Of a stretch of DNA of 64,000 bases, positions 8,140-16,867 are shown piece after piece (within the stretch, counting starts at the first letter, position 1; each line of letters starts with the position of its first letter). The notes beneath the pieces are model-generated. The model saw only the letters and a list, made by a program, of their open reading frames with translations. It did not search any database and was not told the DNA's origin. Origin of the DNA: Frigoribacterium sp. SL97. GTDB lineage: Bacteria; Actinomycetota; Actinomycetes; Actinomycetales; Microbacteriaceae. The translations under genes and the position numbers were made by a program. Where the stretch lies: positions 2,480,001 through 2,544,000 of the forward strand of contig NZ_CP113062.1 of NCBI RefSeq assembly GCF_026625765.1. The letters run 5' to 3'.

Positions 8140-8706
8140 ATGGCCGTTCGACCCATTTCCATCACGGGTGACCCCGTGCTCCACTCCCCCGCCTCCGAGG
8201 TGACCGTCGTCGACGACGACCTGCGCACCCTCGTCGCCGACATGTTCGAGACGATGGACGCCGCCCCGGGCGTCGGTCTGGCGGGCCCACAGGTGGGCGT
8301 CGGCAAGCGGCTGTTCGTCTACTCGTGGACCGACGACGACGGCGAGCTGTGGCGCGGCGTGGCCATCAACCCGACGCTCTGGCAGAGTCCGCTCTCGATC
8401 GAGCCACTCGACGACGACTCCGAGTCCGAGGGCTGCCTCTCGGTGCCCGGCGAGAGGTTCCCGTTGCGGCGTGCCGACGGCGTCGTGCTGCGGGCCACCG
8501 ACCTCGAGGGCGACGCGGTCGAGATCGAGGCCTGGGGCTGGCTCGCCCGCGTCTTCCAGCACGAGTACGACCACCTCGACGGCATCCTGTACGCGGACCG
8601 GCTCGAGCATCCCTTCCACAAGGCGGCCGCGAAGGCGGTCCGCAAGAAGGGCTGGGGACAACCGGGCAGCACCTGGCTGCCGGGCGTCGACCACCTCGAG
8701 GACTGA
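8140..8706 (+). CDS. def: Peptide deformylase
   Basis: Peptide deformylase removes the N-formyl group from new proteins in the cytosol. All three motifs are intact: GVGLAGPQ at 44-51, EGCLS at 97-101 with metal ligand C99, and HEYDH at 141-145 with ligands H141 and H145 and catalytic E142. The 188-residue length is usual for actinobacterial type I enzymes. The ATG lies directly downstream of a TAGTCT -10 box, so the message is probably leaderless. It is a single gene, closed by the strong hairpin at 8735-8771. Confidence 0.95.
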   Translation: MAVRPISITGDPVLHSPASEVTVVDDDLRTLVADMFETMDAAPGVGLAGPQVGVGKRLFVYSWTDDDGELWRGVAINPTLWQSPLSIEPLDDDSESEGCLSVPGERFPLRRADGVVLRATDLEGDAVEIEAWGWLARVFQHEYDHLDGILYADRLEHPFHKAAAKAVRKKGWGQPGSTWLPGVDHLED

Positions 8707-8734
8707 CGGCCGGCCCCGACCGACCCCGAGACCG

Positions 8735-8771
8735 AGGAGGCGCGTCCTGCGAACCGCAGGACGCGCCTCCT
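8735..8771 (+). terminator. Hairpin terminator of def made from an inverted pair of GGAGGCGCG
   Basis: AGGAGGCGCGTCCTGC, loop GAACC, then its exact complement gives a 16-base-pair stem with only TT after it. GGAGGCGCG (8736-8744) and its complement (8762-8770) form the outer stem. This is the cleanest example of the 9-mer pair used as a terminator. Confidence 0.8.
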
Positions 8772-8833
8772 TCTCGTTCGGGCACGGAACGGAACGGAAC
8801 GGCGAGAGAGGCCCAGGACGGACCGGGCAAGAG

Positions 8834-8863
8834 AAAAGGCCCAGAGGGTGGAGCCTCTGGGCC
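8834..8863 (-). terminator. Intrinsic terminator of the tRNA-Asn gene
   Basis: On the minus strand GGCCCAGAGG and CCTCTGGGCC pair around a short loop and are followed by TTTTC. The hairpin sits four bases past the tRNA and is a textbook intrinsic terminator. Confidence 0.85.
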
Positions 8864-8867
8864 TTCG

Positions 8868-8940
8868 CTCCCCGAGTTGGACTCGAACCAACAACCTGCC
8901 GGTTAACAGCCGGCTGCTCTGCCAATTGAGCTATCGAGGA
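8868..8940 (-). tRNA. tRNA-Asn (GTT)
   Basis: The minus strand forms a 73-base cloverleaf. The acceptor arm is TCCTCGA/TCGGGGA with discriminator G, the D-arm GCTC/GAGC, and the anticodon arm GCCGG CTGTTAA CCGGC with anticodon GTT. The T-arm is GTTGG TTCGAGT CCAAC. CCA is not encoded. A TAGTGT -10 box lies at 8987-8982, about 40 bases upstream of the mature 5' end. Confidence 0.95.
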
Positions 8941-9054
8941 ATGGCAACCGCCCCGGACTTTCGTCCGTGACAGCGGAGACAACACTAGCAAAGATCTGAG
9001 CCCCCGAGGGACCACGCCGACGACGCGGCGCGTCGCACGGCTCCGAGCGCCGCG

Positions 9055-10109
9055 TCAGTACCCGTCGTGCGGGTCGACCACGCCGACGAACTCCCCGTCG
9101 CCGAGGAAGGCCCGCACGTTGAGCCGGATGCGCTCGGCCAGCAGCGGGGCCGTCATCTCGGGGGTGTCCGCCTGGTGCGGCGTGACGACGACACGCGGCT
9201 CGCCGAAGAGCGGGTGCCGGTCCGGGAGCGGCTCGGGCGTGGTGACGTCGACCCCCGCGCCCCAGAGTCGCTCCGCCCTGACCGCCTCGACGAGGGCGTC
9301 CGTGTCGACCAGGCTGCCCCGCGCGACGTTGACGAGCACGGCCGTCGCCGACAGCAGGGCGAGCCGACGCGCGTCGAGGAGGCCTGCCGTGCCGGGCGTC
9401 GCGGCGGCGGCGAGGACGAGGACGTCGGCCTCGGGCAACACCTCGTCGAGGCGCTCGACGGGGACGGTCCGGTCGGCCCCGGGCACGGGTTCGCTCGACC
9501 GGCGCACGATCGTCACCCGGACGTCGAACGGGGCCAGGAGGCGCATCAGCTCGATCGCGATGCCCCCCGCCCCGACGATGACGACGTGCCGTCCGTAGAG
9601 CGACCGGCCCTGTTGTTCGGTGGCCCAGGAGGTGGCGCGCACGCGCTGGGGAACGACCCTCAGCAGCGACAGCACGAGCATGAGGGCGTGCTCGGCGACG
9701 GGTTCGGCGAACGCCCCCTTGGCGCTCGTCCAGAGCGGCAGCGCGCGGTCGGCACGGGCCGCGATGACCTCGGAGAAGGCGTCGACCCCGGCGTAGGGCA
9801 GCTGGACCCACTCGATGCCCGGGTTCTCGTCCAGCGCGCGGGCCAGGCCGTCGGGGTCGCGGTACGAGAGCCAGACCAGGCCACGGGTCTCCGGGCCCAG
9901 GGGGACGACGTCCGCTCCCCGGCCCGCACGGCGTCGACGAAGACCGGGGTGGGGCGGGGGGCCACCGAGACGGCACCCGGGGTCGGGCGTCGACCCGGGG
10001 CGAGGACGGGGCCCGCGGTGACGACCGCGCGGTGGCCGCGCGCGCCTCCCGGGCTCGTCGCCCGGGCCGCATCCGAGACGGTCGAGCCCGTGGCCGGCTC
10101 GGCGGTCAC
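9055..10109 (-). pseudogene. D-isomer-specific 2-hydroxyacid dehydrogenase, apparently frameshifted
   Basis: The reading frame from the GTG at 10109, which overlaps the previous stop as GTGA, gives a sensible N-terminus ending VFVDAVRAG. The family sequence then continues one frame away as GADVVPLGPETRGLVWLSYR and runs to the stop at 9055. The switch is at a run of four C (9917-9920); one more base would restore one ORF of about 351 residues. The enzyme half is intact: NAD-binding GAGGIAIELM, the catalytic-domain segment LVNVARGSLVDTDAL, E in TTPEPLPDRHPLF, and the active-site H in VVTPHQADTPE. It would reduce or oxidise a 2-keto/2-hydroxy acid. It is the last gene of the peptide ABC operon. 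The defect may be a real mutation or a homopolymer sequencing error. Confidence 0.75.
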
Positions 10110-11005
10110 GAGGGCCGGTCTCCGCGGAGGCCGGCGTCGGGGTCGAGCGGTCGCCCGGCCTCGCGCTCCTCCGGGCGGATGATGTCGATCGGGGTCGTCT
10201 GCGAGAGCACCTTGACGTAGGGGTCGATGCCGGTCCGGAGGACCTCGTCGATGTCGCCCAGTCCGACCAGACGGCCACCGCGCATGACGGCGACGCGGTC
10301 GGTGATCGCTCGCGCCTCGGCCACCGAGGAGGTGACGACGAGCGCCGAGAACTGACGCCCCTCGTGCAGGTTCCCGATGACGTCGAGGACGGCCTGGCGG
10401 ACGAGCACGTCCACCCCCCGGGCGGGCTCGTCGGCGATCAGCAACGGGGGCTCGAGGACGAGGCTGCGGGCCAGGGCGACGCGTTGTCGCTGACCGGAAC
10501 TGAGCTCCCAGGTCTGCTTGAGCATGGTGCCGAGCGGCAGGTGCACGCCGTCGACGAGCGTCGCGACGATGCGCCCGGCCTCGGTGCGGTCGAACTTGCG
10601 GTCGCGCTGGTAGATCGGCTCGGCGATGGCCTCGCCGACGGTCAGGTCGGGACTCAGCCGCTCGCCGTCGTCCTGCGCCAGGTAGCCGACCATGGCCGAG
10701 AGCCGGTCCCGGCGCCGGCCCGAGAGCTTGCCGACGTCCTGGCCGAAGACCCGTGCGGTCCCACCGACCAGACGCGGGCGCCCCTCGTCGACGCGGCCCG
10801 TGCCGGTCAGTCCGGCGAGGGCCATCGCGAGCGTCGACTTGCCCGAACCGCTCTCGCCGAGCACGGCGACGATCTCGCCCGGCTCGACCCGCAGGGTGAC
10901 CCCGTCGACGGCACGCACGGCCGGATGGCCCGCCCGGGCGGGGTAGAGCAGCGACAGGTCGTCGGTGACGACCGGCTGGTCGAGGTCGAGCTCGCGACCC
11001 GGCAC
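10106..11005 (-). CDS. Additional ABC transporter ATP-binding protein of the peptide operon (switch His missing)
   Basis: The 299-residue ATPase starts at GTG 11005, five bases from the stop of the fused ATPase. Walker A GESGSGKST is at 50-58, the Q-loop Q111, the signature LSSGQ at 168-172, and Walker B LLIADEP at 188-194. Two features are abnormal for this subfamily: the D-loop region reads EPARGVDV where EPTSALDV is usual, and the H-loop reads VVTSSVAEA, so the switch histidine (near 226) is Ser. It may therefore be a weak or non-hydrolysing site paired with a normal one. It is DppF-like by its C-terminal peptide-transporter extension. The preceding gene already encodes DppD and DppF, so this third nucleotide-binding domain is superfluous for a standard importer. 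Confidence 0.8.
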   Translation of the reverse strand: MPGRELDLDQPVVTDDLSLLYPARAGHPAVRAVDGVTLRVEPGEIVAVLGESGSGKSTLAMALAGLTGTGRVDEGRPRLVGGTARVFGQDVGKLSGRRRDRLSAMVGYLAQDDGERLSPDLTVGEAIAEPIYQRDRKFDRTEAGRIVATLVDGVHLPLGTMLKQTWELSSGQRQRVALARSLVLEPPLLIADEPARGVDVLVRQAVLDVIGNLHEGRQFSALVVTSSVAEARAITDRVAVMRGGRLVGLGDIDEVLRTGIDPYVKVLSQTTPIDIIRPEEREAGRPLDPDAGLRGDRPS

Positions 11006-11007
11006 CG

Positions 11008-12750
11008 TCAGGCCGCCCCGACGGTGTCGGTTCCGCGCTCCGGGTCGCCCGCCGCCCGGCGGTCGAGTTCGGCCAACCGCTCGCGGCGGGACGCCTGCTC
11101 GATCGGATCGGGCACCGGCAGCGACGCCAGCAGGCGCTGCGTGTAGGGATGCTCGGGCGCGCCGAGGACCTGGTCGTTCGGTCCGCTCTCGATCAGGTCG
11201 CCGTGGAACAGCACGCCGATCCGGTCGGCCAGCATGTTGACGACCGCGAGGTCGTGGCTGATGAACAGGGCGGCGAAGCCCAGCTGCGACTGCAACTCGG
11301 TGAACAGCTCGAGCACCCGGGCCTGCACGGAGACGTCCAACGCGCTGGTGGGCTCGTCCGCGATCAACAGCGTCGGGTCGAGGGCGAGCGACCGGGCGAG
11401 GCTCGCCCGCTGACGCTGTCCGCCGCTGAGCTCGTGGGGGTACCGGTCGGCGAACGACTTGGGCAGCTGGACCGCCTCGAGGAGTTCGTCGACGCGCGGA
11501 CGGGCGGCCCGGGCGTCCTTCGCACGACCGTGCACGATGAGCGGCTCGGCCACGCACTCGGCGATCGTCAGCAACGGGTTGAAGCTCGACGCGGGGTCCT
11601 GGAAGACGAAGCCGATGTCGGCGCGCTTCGGCTTGAAGTCACGCTCGTGCACCCCGTTCATCTCGATGCCCAGCACCTCGAGCGACCCCCCGGTGACCTT
11701 CGTCAGCCCGGCGATGGCCCGTCCGATCGTCGTCTTGCCCGAACCGCTCTCGCCGACGAGGCCGAGGACCTCGCCGCGGGCGATGGTGAAGTCGACGCCC
11801 TTGACGGCCCGGAAGCCGCCGCGGCCGAGGCGACCGGGGTACTCGATCTCGAGACCCCGGGCACGTACGACGACCTCGCTGTCGGCGGGCTGCTCCTGCT
11901 GCGTGTGGCCGCGGGCCTCGAGCTTCGGCACCGAGCCGAGCAGGCGCTTCGTGTAGTCGTCCTGCGGGTTCGCGAACAGCTCGACGGCCGGGGCCTGCTC
12001 GACGACCTTGCCGAGGTACATGACGGCGACGCGGTCGGCGAGGTCGGCGACGACGCCCATGTTGTGCGTGATCAGCACGATGGCCGTGCCGAACTCGTCC
12101 CGGCAGCGGCGCAACAGGTCGAGGATCTCGGCCTGCACGGTCACGTCGAGGGCCGTGGTCGGCTCGTCCGCGACGATCACCGACGGGTCGAGCACGAGCG
12201 CCATCGCGATGACCACGCGCTGCTTCTGCCCGCCCGAGAACTGGTGCGGGTAGTAGTCGACGCGGGTCTCGGGGTCGGGGATGCCCACGCGACGCAGGAT
12301 GTCGATCGCCTTGACCCGCGCCTCCTTGCGTCCGACCTTGCCGTGGGCCCGCAGGCCCTCGGCGATCTGCCAGCCCACCGTGTAGACGGGGTTGAGCGCG
12401 GTCGACGGCTCCTGGAAGACCATGGCGACGTCGGTGCCGCGGAGCTCGCGGACCTTCTTCGGGCCGACCTCGAGGACGTTCTGCCCCGAGAGCAGCACGG
12501 CACCGGTGGCGACCGCGGTCTCGGGCAAGAGGCCGAGGATCGTCTTCGCCGTGACGGTCTTGCCGCTCCCCGACTCGCCGACGATCGCCAGCACCTCGCC
12601 GGCGCGGACGTCGAGCGTCACGCCCTGGACGGCCGCGACGTCGCCGCCGTCGGTCGCGAAGGTCACCTCGAGGTCGGTGATGCCGACGGCGACGGGGCGC
12701 TCGTCGCGCGGCGTCGCGGGTCGGCCGGTCGTGGTCGTGTCGGCGGTCAT
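11008..12750 (-). CDS. Fused dipeptide/oligopeptide ABC transporter ATPase (DppD-DppF)
   Basis: The 580-residue protein holds two complete ABC ATPase domains of the peptide-importer type. Domain 1 has Walker A GESGSGKT at 58-65, signature FSGGQKQR, Walker B VIVADEPTTALDV and H-loop ITHNM. Domain 2 has GESGSGKTT, LSGGQRQR, LLIADEPTSALDV and ISHDL. Both contain the NP-rich C-terminal segment typical of OppD/OppF (DDYTKRLL, EHPYTQRLL). The ATG at 12750 overlaps the upstream stop as ATGA. It powers uptake through the two adjacent permeases at the cytoplasmic face. Confidence 0.92.
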   Translation of the reverse strand: MTADTTTTGRPATPRDERPVAVGITDLEVTFATDGGDVAAVQGVTLDVRAGEVLAIVGESGSGKTVTAKTILGLLPETAVATGAVLLSGQNVLEVGPKKVRELRGTDVAMVFQEPSTALNPVYTVGWQIAEGLRAHGKVGRKEARVKAIDILRRVGIPDPETRVDYYPHQFSGGQKQRVVIAMALVLDPSVIVADEPTTALDVTVQAEILDLLRRCRDEFGTAIVLITHNMGVVADLADRVAVMYLGKVVEQAPAVELFANPQDDYTKRLLGSVPKLEARGHTQQEQPADSEVVVRARGLEIEYPGRLGRGGFRAVKGVDFTIARGEVLGLVGESGSGKTTIGRAIAGLTKVTGGSLEVLGIEMNGVHERDFKPKRADIGFVFQDPASSFNPLLTIAECVAEPLIVHGRAKDARAARPRVDELLEAVQLPKSFADRYPHELSGGQRQRASLARSLALDPTLLIADEPTSALDVSVQARVLELFTELQSQLGFAALFISHDLAVVNMLADRIGVLFHGDLIESGPNDQVLGAPEHPYTQRLLASLPVPDPIEQASRRERLAELDRRAAGDPERGTDTVGAA

Positions 12751-13760
12751 GCGGTCACCTCGTCGTGGGTCGTGGTCGGGGCCTGCTCGGTGCGTCGGGT
12801 GCCCTTGGTCTTGCGCTTCGCGCGACGGCGGGTCCGGAGGCGCGGGTCGGCCAGGTCGTTCAGGCTCTCGCCCATCAGCGTGATGCCGAGCACCATCAGC
12901 ACGATCGCCGCACCGGGGAAGACGCCGGTCCACCAGATGCCGCTGGCGGTGTCGGAGAGGGCGCGGTTCAGGTCGTACCCCCACTCGGCCGCCGCGGTCG
13001 GGCCGATGCCGAACCCCAGGAAGCCGAGGGCCGCCAGGGTCAGGATCGCCTCGGACGCGTTGAGCGTGAGGATCAGGGGCAGGCTCCGCGTGGCGTTGCG
13101 GAGCACGTGCTTGAACATGATGCGGCCCGTGCTGCTGCCGTTGACCTTGGCCGACTCGACGAACGCCTCGGCCTTGAGCCTCGTGGCCTCGGCGCGGACG
13201 ACGCGGAAGTACTGCGGGACGTACACCACGGTGATCGAGATGCCCGCCGAGACGATGCCGCCCCAGAGGCTCGACTGGCCCCCGCTGATGACGATCGAGA
13301 CGACGATGGCGAGCAGCAGCGAGGGGAACGCGTAGACCGCGTCGGCGACGACGACGAGCACGCGGTCGAGCCACCCGCCGAGGTAGCCCGAGATCAGGCC
13401 GAGCGTCACGCCGATCGTGATCGACAGCACCACGGCCACGATGACGACGGCCACGGCGGTCCGGGTGCCCCACATGACGCGGCTGAACACGTCGTAGCCG
13501 CCGACAGTCGTCCCCCAGAGGTGTTCGGCCGACGGTGGCGCCTGGCGCGGGAAGGCCTCGGTGGCACCGCGCAGCTGGCCGAAGCCGTAGGGCGCGATGA
13601 GGGGGGCGAAGATCGCCAGCAGCACGAACACGGCGACGATGACGACGCCGGTCAGCAGCATGCCGCGCTGCAGCCCCACCGAACGGCGGATCTGGGCGAC
13701 GACGGGGAGGCGCTTGTAGAGGGGTTCGCGGCGGTCGGCCGCGACGGTCGAATCGGTCAT
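12747..13760 (-). CDS. Peptide ABC transporter permease, DppC/OppC type
   Basis: The 337-residue inner-membrane protein has a short cytoplasmic N-terminus, a first helix (VVIVAVFVLLAIFAPLIAP), and the OppC_N signature LIAPYGFGQ followed by the HLWGTTVGGYDVFSRVMWGTR block. Five helices follow. The EAA loop, which docks the ATPase, is RAEATRLKAEAFVESAKVNG. The C-terminus is basic and soluble. It starts two bases after the previous permease gene ends and overlaps the fused ATPase by four bases, so all are one transcription unit. Confidence 0.92.
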   Translation of the reverse strand: MTDSTVAADRREPLYKRLPVVAQIRRSVGLQRGMLLTGVVIVAVFVLLAIFAPLIAPYGFGQLRGATEAFPRQAPPSAEHLWGTTVGGYDVFSRVMWGTRTAVAVVIVAVVLSITIGVTLGLISGYLGGWLDRVLVVVADAVYAFPSLLLAIVVSIVISGGQSSLWGGIVSAGISITVVYVPQYFRVVRAEATRLKAEAFVESAKVNGSSTGRIMFKHVLRNATRSLPLILTLNASEAILTLAALGFLGFGIGPTAAAEWGYDLNRALSDTASGIWWTGVFPGAAIVLMVLGITLMGESLNDLADPRLRTRRRAKRKTKGTRRTEQAPTTTHDEVTA

Positions 13761-13762
13761 GG

Positions 13763-14857
13763 TCAGTACCTCACGCGGGGGTCGATCAGGGCGGCGATCA
13801 CGTCGACCACGAAATTGGTGACGGCGACGATGACGGCGAGCACGGCGACGATGCCCTGCACGGCGATGAAGTCGCGGGCCGACAGGTACTGCTGCAGCTG
13901 GAAGCCCAGCCCCCGCCAGCCGAAGGTGGTCTCGGTCAGCACCGAGCCGCCGAGCAGCATCGCGATCTGCAGCCCCATGACGGTGATGATCGGGATCAGG
14001 GCGGGCTTGAGCGCGTGAGCCCGGACGAGCCGGAACTCGCTGACGCCCCGCGACCGCGCCGCGTCGACGTACTCGGAACCGAGCGTGCCGATGACGTTGG
14101 TGCGCACCAGGCGCAGGAAGATGCCGGCGGTCAGCACGCCGAGCGCGAGGGCGGGCAGCACCGCGTGCGAGAGGACGTCCACGATGATCGTCGAGTTGCC
14201 CGTCCGCAGGGCGTCGACGATGTAGATGCCCGTGGGGTTGTCGATGCGCCCCAGGGCGATGGCGACCCGCGTGCTCGCACGACCGCCGAGCGGGAGCCAG
14301 CCGAGCCATACCGAGAAGGTGAGCTTGAGCAGCAGGCCGGCGAAGAAGACCGGGGTCGCGTAGGCGAGGATCGCCAGCACGCGCAGGATCGCGTCGGGCC
14401 AGCGGTCGCGCACGTACGCGGCGAGCATGCCGAGCGGGATGCCCAGCACGAGCGCGACGATCAGGGCGTAGAAGACCAGCTCGATCGTGGCGCTGCCGTA
14501 CTGGAGCAGGATGCCGCTGATCTCGCGGTTGTCGGTCGCGGTGGTGCCGAAGTCGCCTCGGACGATCTGGCCGAGGTACTCGAGGTACTGCACGATCACG
14601 GGGCGGTCGTAGCCGGCGGCGGCGAGACGCTCCTGCAGCTGGGCCTCGGTGAGACGCCCGCCGACGGAGGCGGTGATCGGGTTGCCGACCACGCGCATCA
14701 GGAAGAACACGAGCGTGACGAGGATGAACACGGTGGGCACGATCAGGATCGCGCGGATCACGATGTAGCGTCCGAGGCCGCCGCCGCCGGAACTCCGGGA
14801 CTTCCCGGGACTGGAGGTGGGCGGTGCCGTGAGGGAACCGTCGGTGATCAGGGTCAC
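13763..14857 (-). CDS. Peptide ABC transporter permease, DppB/OppB type
   Basis: The 364-residue protein starts at GTG 14857 after GAAAGG. It has a Ser/Gly-rich cytoplasmic lead of about 30 residues and a first helix (YIVIRAILIVPTVFILVTL). The OppB signature region FGTTATDNREISGILLQYGSATIEL and five further helices follow. The EAA loop is RTNVIGTLGSEYVDAARSRG. With DppC it forms the channel. The 158-base gap to the lipoprotein gene upstream contains no ORF; a CGGTCGG-rich potential stem there could cause partial termination, which is common after a highly expressed binding protein. Confidence 0.92.
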   Translation of the reverse strand: MTLITDGSLTAPPTSSPGKSRSSGGGGLGRYIVIRAILIVPTVFILVTLVFFLMRVVGNPITASVGGRLTEAQLQERLAAAGYDRPVIVQYLEYLGQIVRGDFGTTATDNREISGILLQYGSATIELVFYALIVALVLGIPLGMLAAYVRDRWPDAILRVLAILAYATPVFFAGLLLKLTFSVWLGWLPLGGRASTRVAIALGRIDNPTGIYIVDALRTGNSTIIVDVLSHAVLPALALGVLTAGIFLRLVRTNVIGTLGSEYVDAARSRGVSEFRLVRAHALKPALIPIITVMGLQIAMLLGGSVLTETTFGWRGLGFQLQQYLSARDFIAVQGIVAVLAVIVAVTNFVVDVIAALIDPRVRY

Positions 14858-15015
14858 GTCGTTGGGCCTTTCGATGGTGTGGTGCCGGTCGCAGACCGGA
14901 GGGGGCGCCCCGCGGTGTCGCGGGTCGCCCCCTCGGCGTACGGCCGTGGTGCGGAGTCCCCCGACCCCGGAGGCCGACCGGCGGACCGGCGGGACTCAGG
15001 GGACGGGGAGGCGCG

Positions 15016-16638
15016 TCAGCGGCTCAGCGCACCGTAACGGAACTTGAACGACGCGTCGAGCGTGTCGTCCACGCCCTTCACGTCGGACTGCGAGACGACG
15101 ACCTGCGTGCCCTGCAGCAGCGGCAGGGTCGGCAGGTCGGCCGCGACGGCGTCCTGGATGTCCCCGATGGTCGCCTCACGAGCCGAGGCGTCCTGCTCAC
15201 CGATCTCCTTCGTCAGCAGACCCTGGACGGTCGGGCTGTCGTAGTGGTTGCCGACGAAGTTGTCCGCGCTGAAGAACGGCGTCAGGTAGTTGTCGGCGTC
15301 CGAGAAGTCGGGGAACCAACCCAGCTGGTAGACGGGGTAGGCGTCCTCACGGCGCTCGGTGCTGTAGGTGTCCCACAGGGTCGACTGGAGGTTGACGGTG
15401 AACAGGCCGCTCGCCTCGAGCTGCGACTTGATCAGCGCGTACTCCTCGTCGCTCGACGCACCGTAGTGGTCGGGGCTGTACTGCAGGTCGATCGACACCG
15501 GGGTGCTGACGCCGGCGGCCGACAGGGCCGCGGCGGCCTTGTCGACGTCGGGGCCGCCCTGGCCGTCGCCGTAGAGGCCCTCGAGGGGCGTCGTCGCACC
15601 GGTCAGGCCGTCGGGGACGACCGAGTAGAGCGGCGTGTAGGTGTCGTTGTAGACGTCCTTGGCGAGGGCGGCACGGTCGACCGTGTCGGCGACGGACTGA
15701 CGCACGGCCAGGGCCTTGGCCGGGTCGGCGTCGGGCTGCGTGGCACCGTAGGGCATGGTGTTGAAGTTGAACACCAGGTAGCGGATCTCGCCGCCGGGGC
15801 CGTTGTGCACGGTGAGCGCGTCGTCCTTGGCCAGGTCGGCCAGGTCGGTCGGGCTCAGGCTGCGGTTCGCGACGTCGACGTCACCGTTCTGGACGGCGAG
15901 CTTGAGGTCGGTCTCTTCGGTGTAGTAGGTCGCCGTGACCGAGTCGGTCTTCGGGGCACCGAGCACGCCGTCGTAGGCGTCGTTCGCCTCGTAGGCGATC
16001 GTCTCGTTCTGCGAGTAGTCGGTGATCGTGTACTGACCCGAGAAAGCGTTGCCCGTGACGATGTCGTCGGCGTCGGTGAGCCCGGTCGCCGAGAACACGT
16101 CCTCGTCGACGATCGGGCCGGCGGGGCTCGAGAGCACCTGGGGCCAGGTCTGGTCGGCCGACTTGAGCGTGAACACGACGGTCGTGTCGTCCGGCGCGTC
16201 GGTGCTCGCCAGGTTGCCGAGCAACGACGACGGGCCGTTGGGGTCGGCGATGGCCAGCTGGCGGTCGAAGCTGAACTTGACGTCGCTCGAGGTGAGCGCG
16301 TTGCCGTTCGCGAAGGTCAGTCCGTCCTTCAGCTTGACCGTGAACTCGGTCGGGCTGGTGAAGTCGGCGGACTCGGCCAGGTCGGGCTCGACGTCGGGGC
16401 TGCCGTACGGGGCGTTCGTCAGGAAGCCGAACACCTGGTTCTGGACGGCGAACGAGCCGTTGTCGTACGAACCGGCCGGGTCGAGCGACGTGATGACGTC
16501 GGTCGTGCCGATGCTGAGACCGTCGAGGGCGTCGGTCGCGTCACCACCGGAGGCGCAGCCCGAGAGGACGAGTGCGGTGGCAGCGGCGCCACCGACGACG
16601 GCGAGGGCGCGTCGGGCGAGCGTGGAGTCGGATGTCAT
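15016..16638 (-). CDS. Peptide ABC transporter substrate-binding lipoprotein (SBP_bac_5 family)
   Basis: The 540-residue protein has a lipoprotein signal: RR at 9-10, a hydrophobic stretch, and lipobox LSGC with C28. The mature part shows the family 5 solute-binding pattern, with LKDGLTFANGNALTSSDVKFSFDR near 105-130 and the LQYSPDHYGASSDEEYALIKSQLEASG domain II segment. It captures peptides or another amide-rich ligand outside the membrane and hands them to the permeases downstream. It is the first gene of the operon, and the 229-base gap before it (16639-16867) must hold the promoter. I see no confident -35/-10 pair there, only a candidate TACCAA near 16715. Confidence 0.92.
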   Translation of the reverse strand: MTSDSTLARRALAVVGGAAATALVLSGCASGGDATDALDGLSIGTTDVITSLDPAGSYDNGSFAVQNQVFGFLTNAPYGSPDVEPDLAESADFTSPTEFTVKLKDGLTFANGNALTSSDVKFSFDRQLAIADPNGPSSLLGNLASTDAPDDTTVVFTLKSADQTWPQVLSSPAGPIVDEDVFSATGLTDADDIVTGNAFSGQYTITDYSQNETIAYEANDAYDGVLGAPKTDSVTATYYTEETDLKLAVQNGDVDVANRSLSPTDLADLAKDDALTVHNGPGGEIRYLVFNFNTMPYGATQPDADPAKALAVRQSVADTVDRAALAKDVYNDTYTPLYSVVPDGLTGATTPLEGLYGDGQGGPDVDKAAAALSAAGVSTPVSIDLQYSPDHYGASSDEEYALIKSQLEASGLFTVNLQSTLWDTYSTERREDAYPVYQLGWFPDFSDADNYLTPFFSADNFVGNHYDSPTVQGLLTKEIGEQDASAREATIGDIQDAVAADLPTLPLLQGTQVVVSQSDVKGVDDTLDASFKFRYGALSR

Positions 16639-16867
16639 ATCCGGTTACCTCTTTCTCTGTGTGCAAGGGGCCCCGGGCCGTGCTGTGGACGCGGCCGTTT
16701 CAGGGAACGTCCATTGGTAACACACCCGTGAGCCTGATACGGACTCATCGCGCAACTGTTTACAGGCCCGCAACGAACCCTTGCCAACTGGTCCGGTCGG
16801 GCCCGACGGCTGATGCACGCGATGTATGCGCGTTCAGACACGAGGACCCTCGACACGACCGAGAGCC

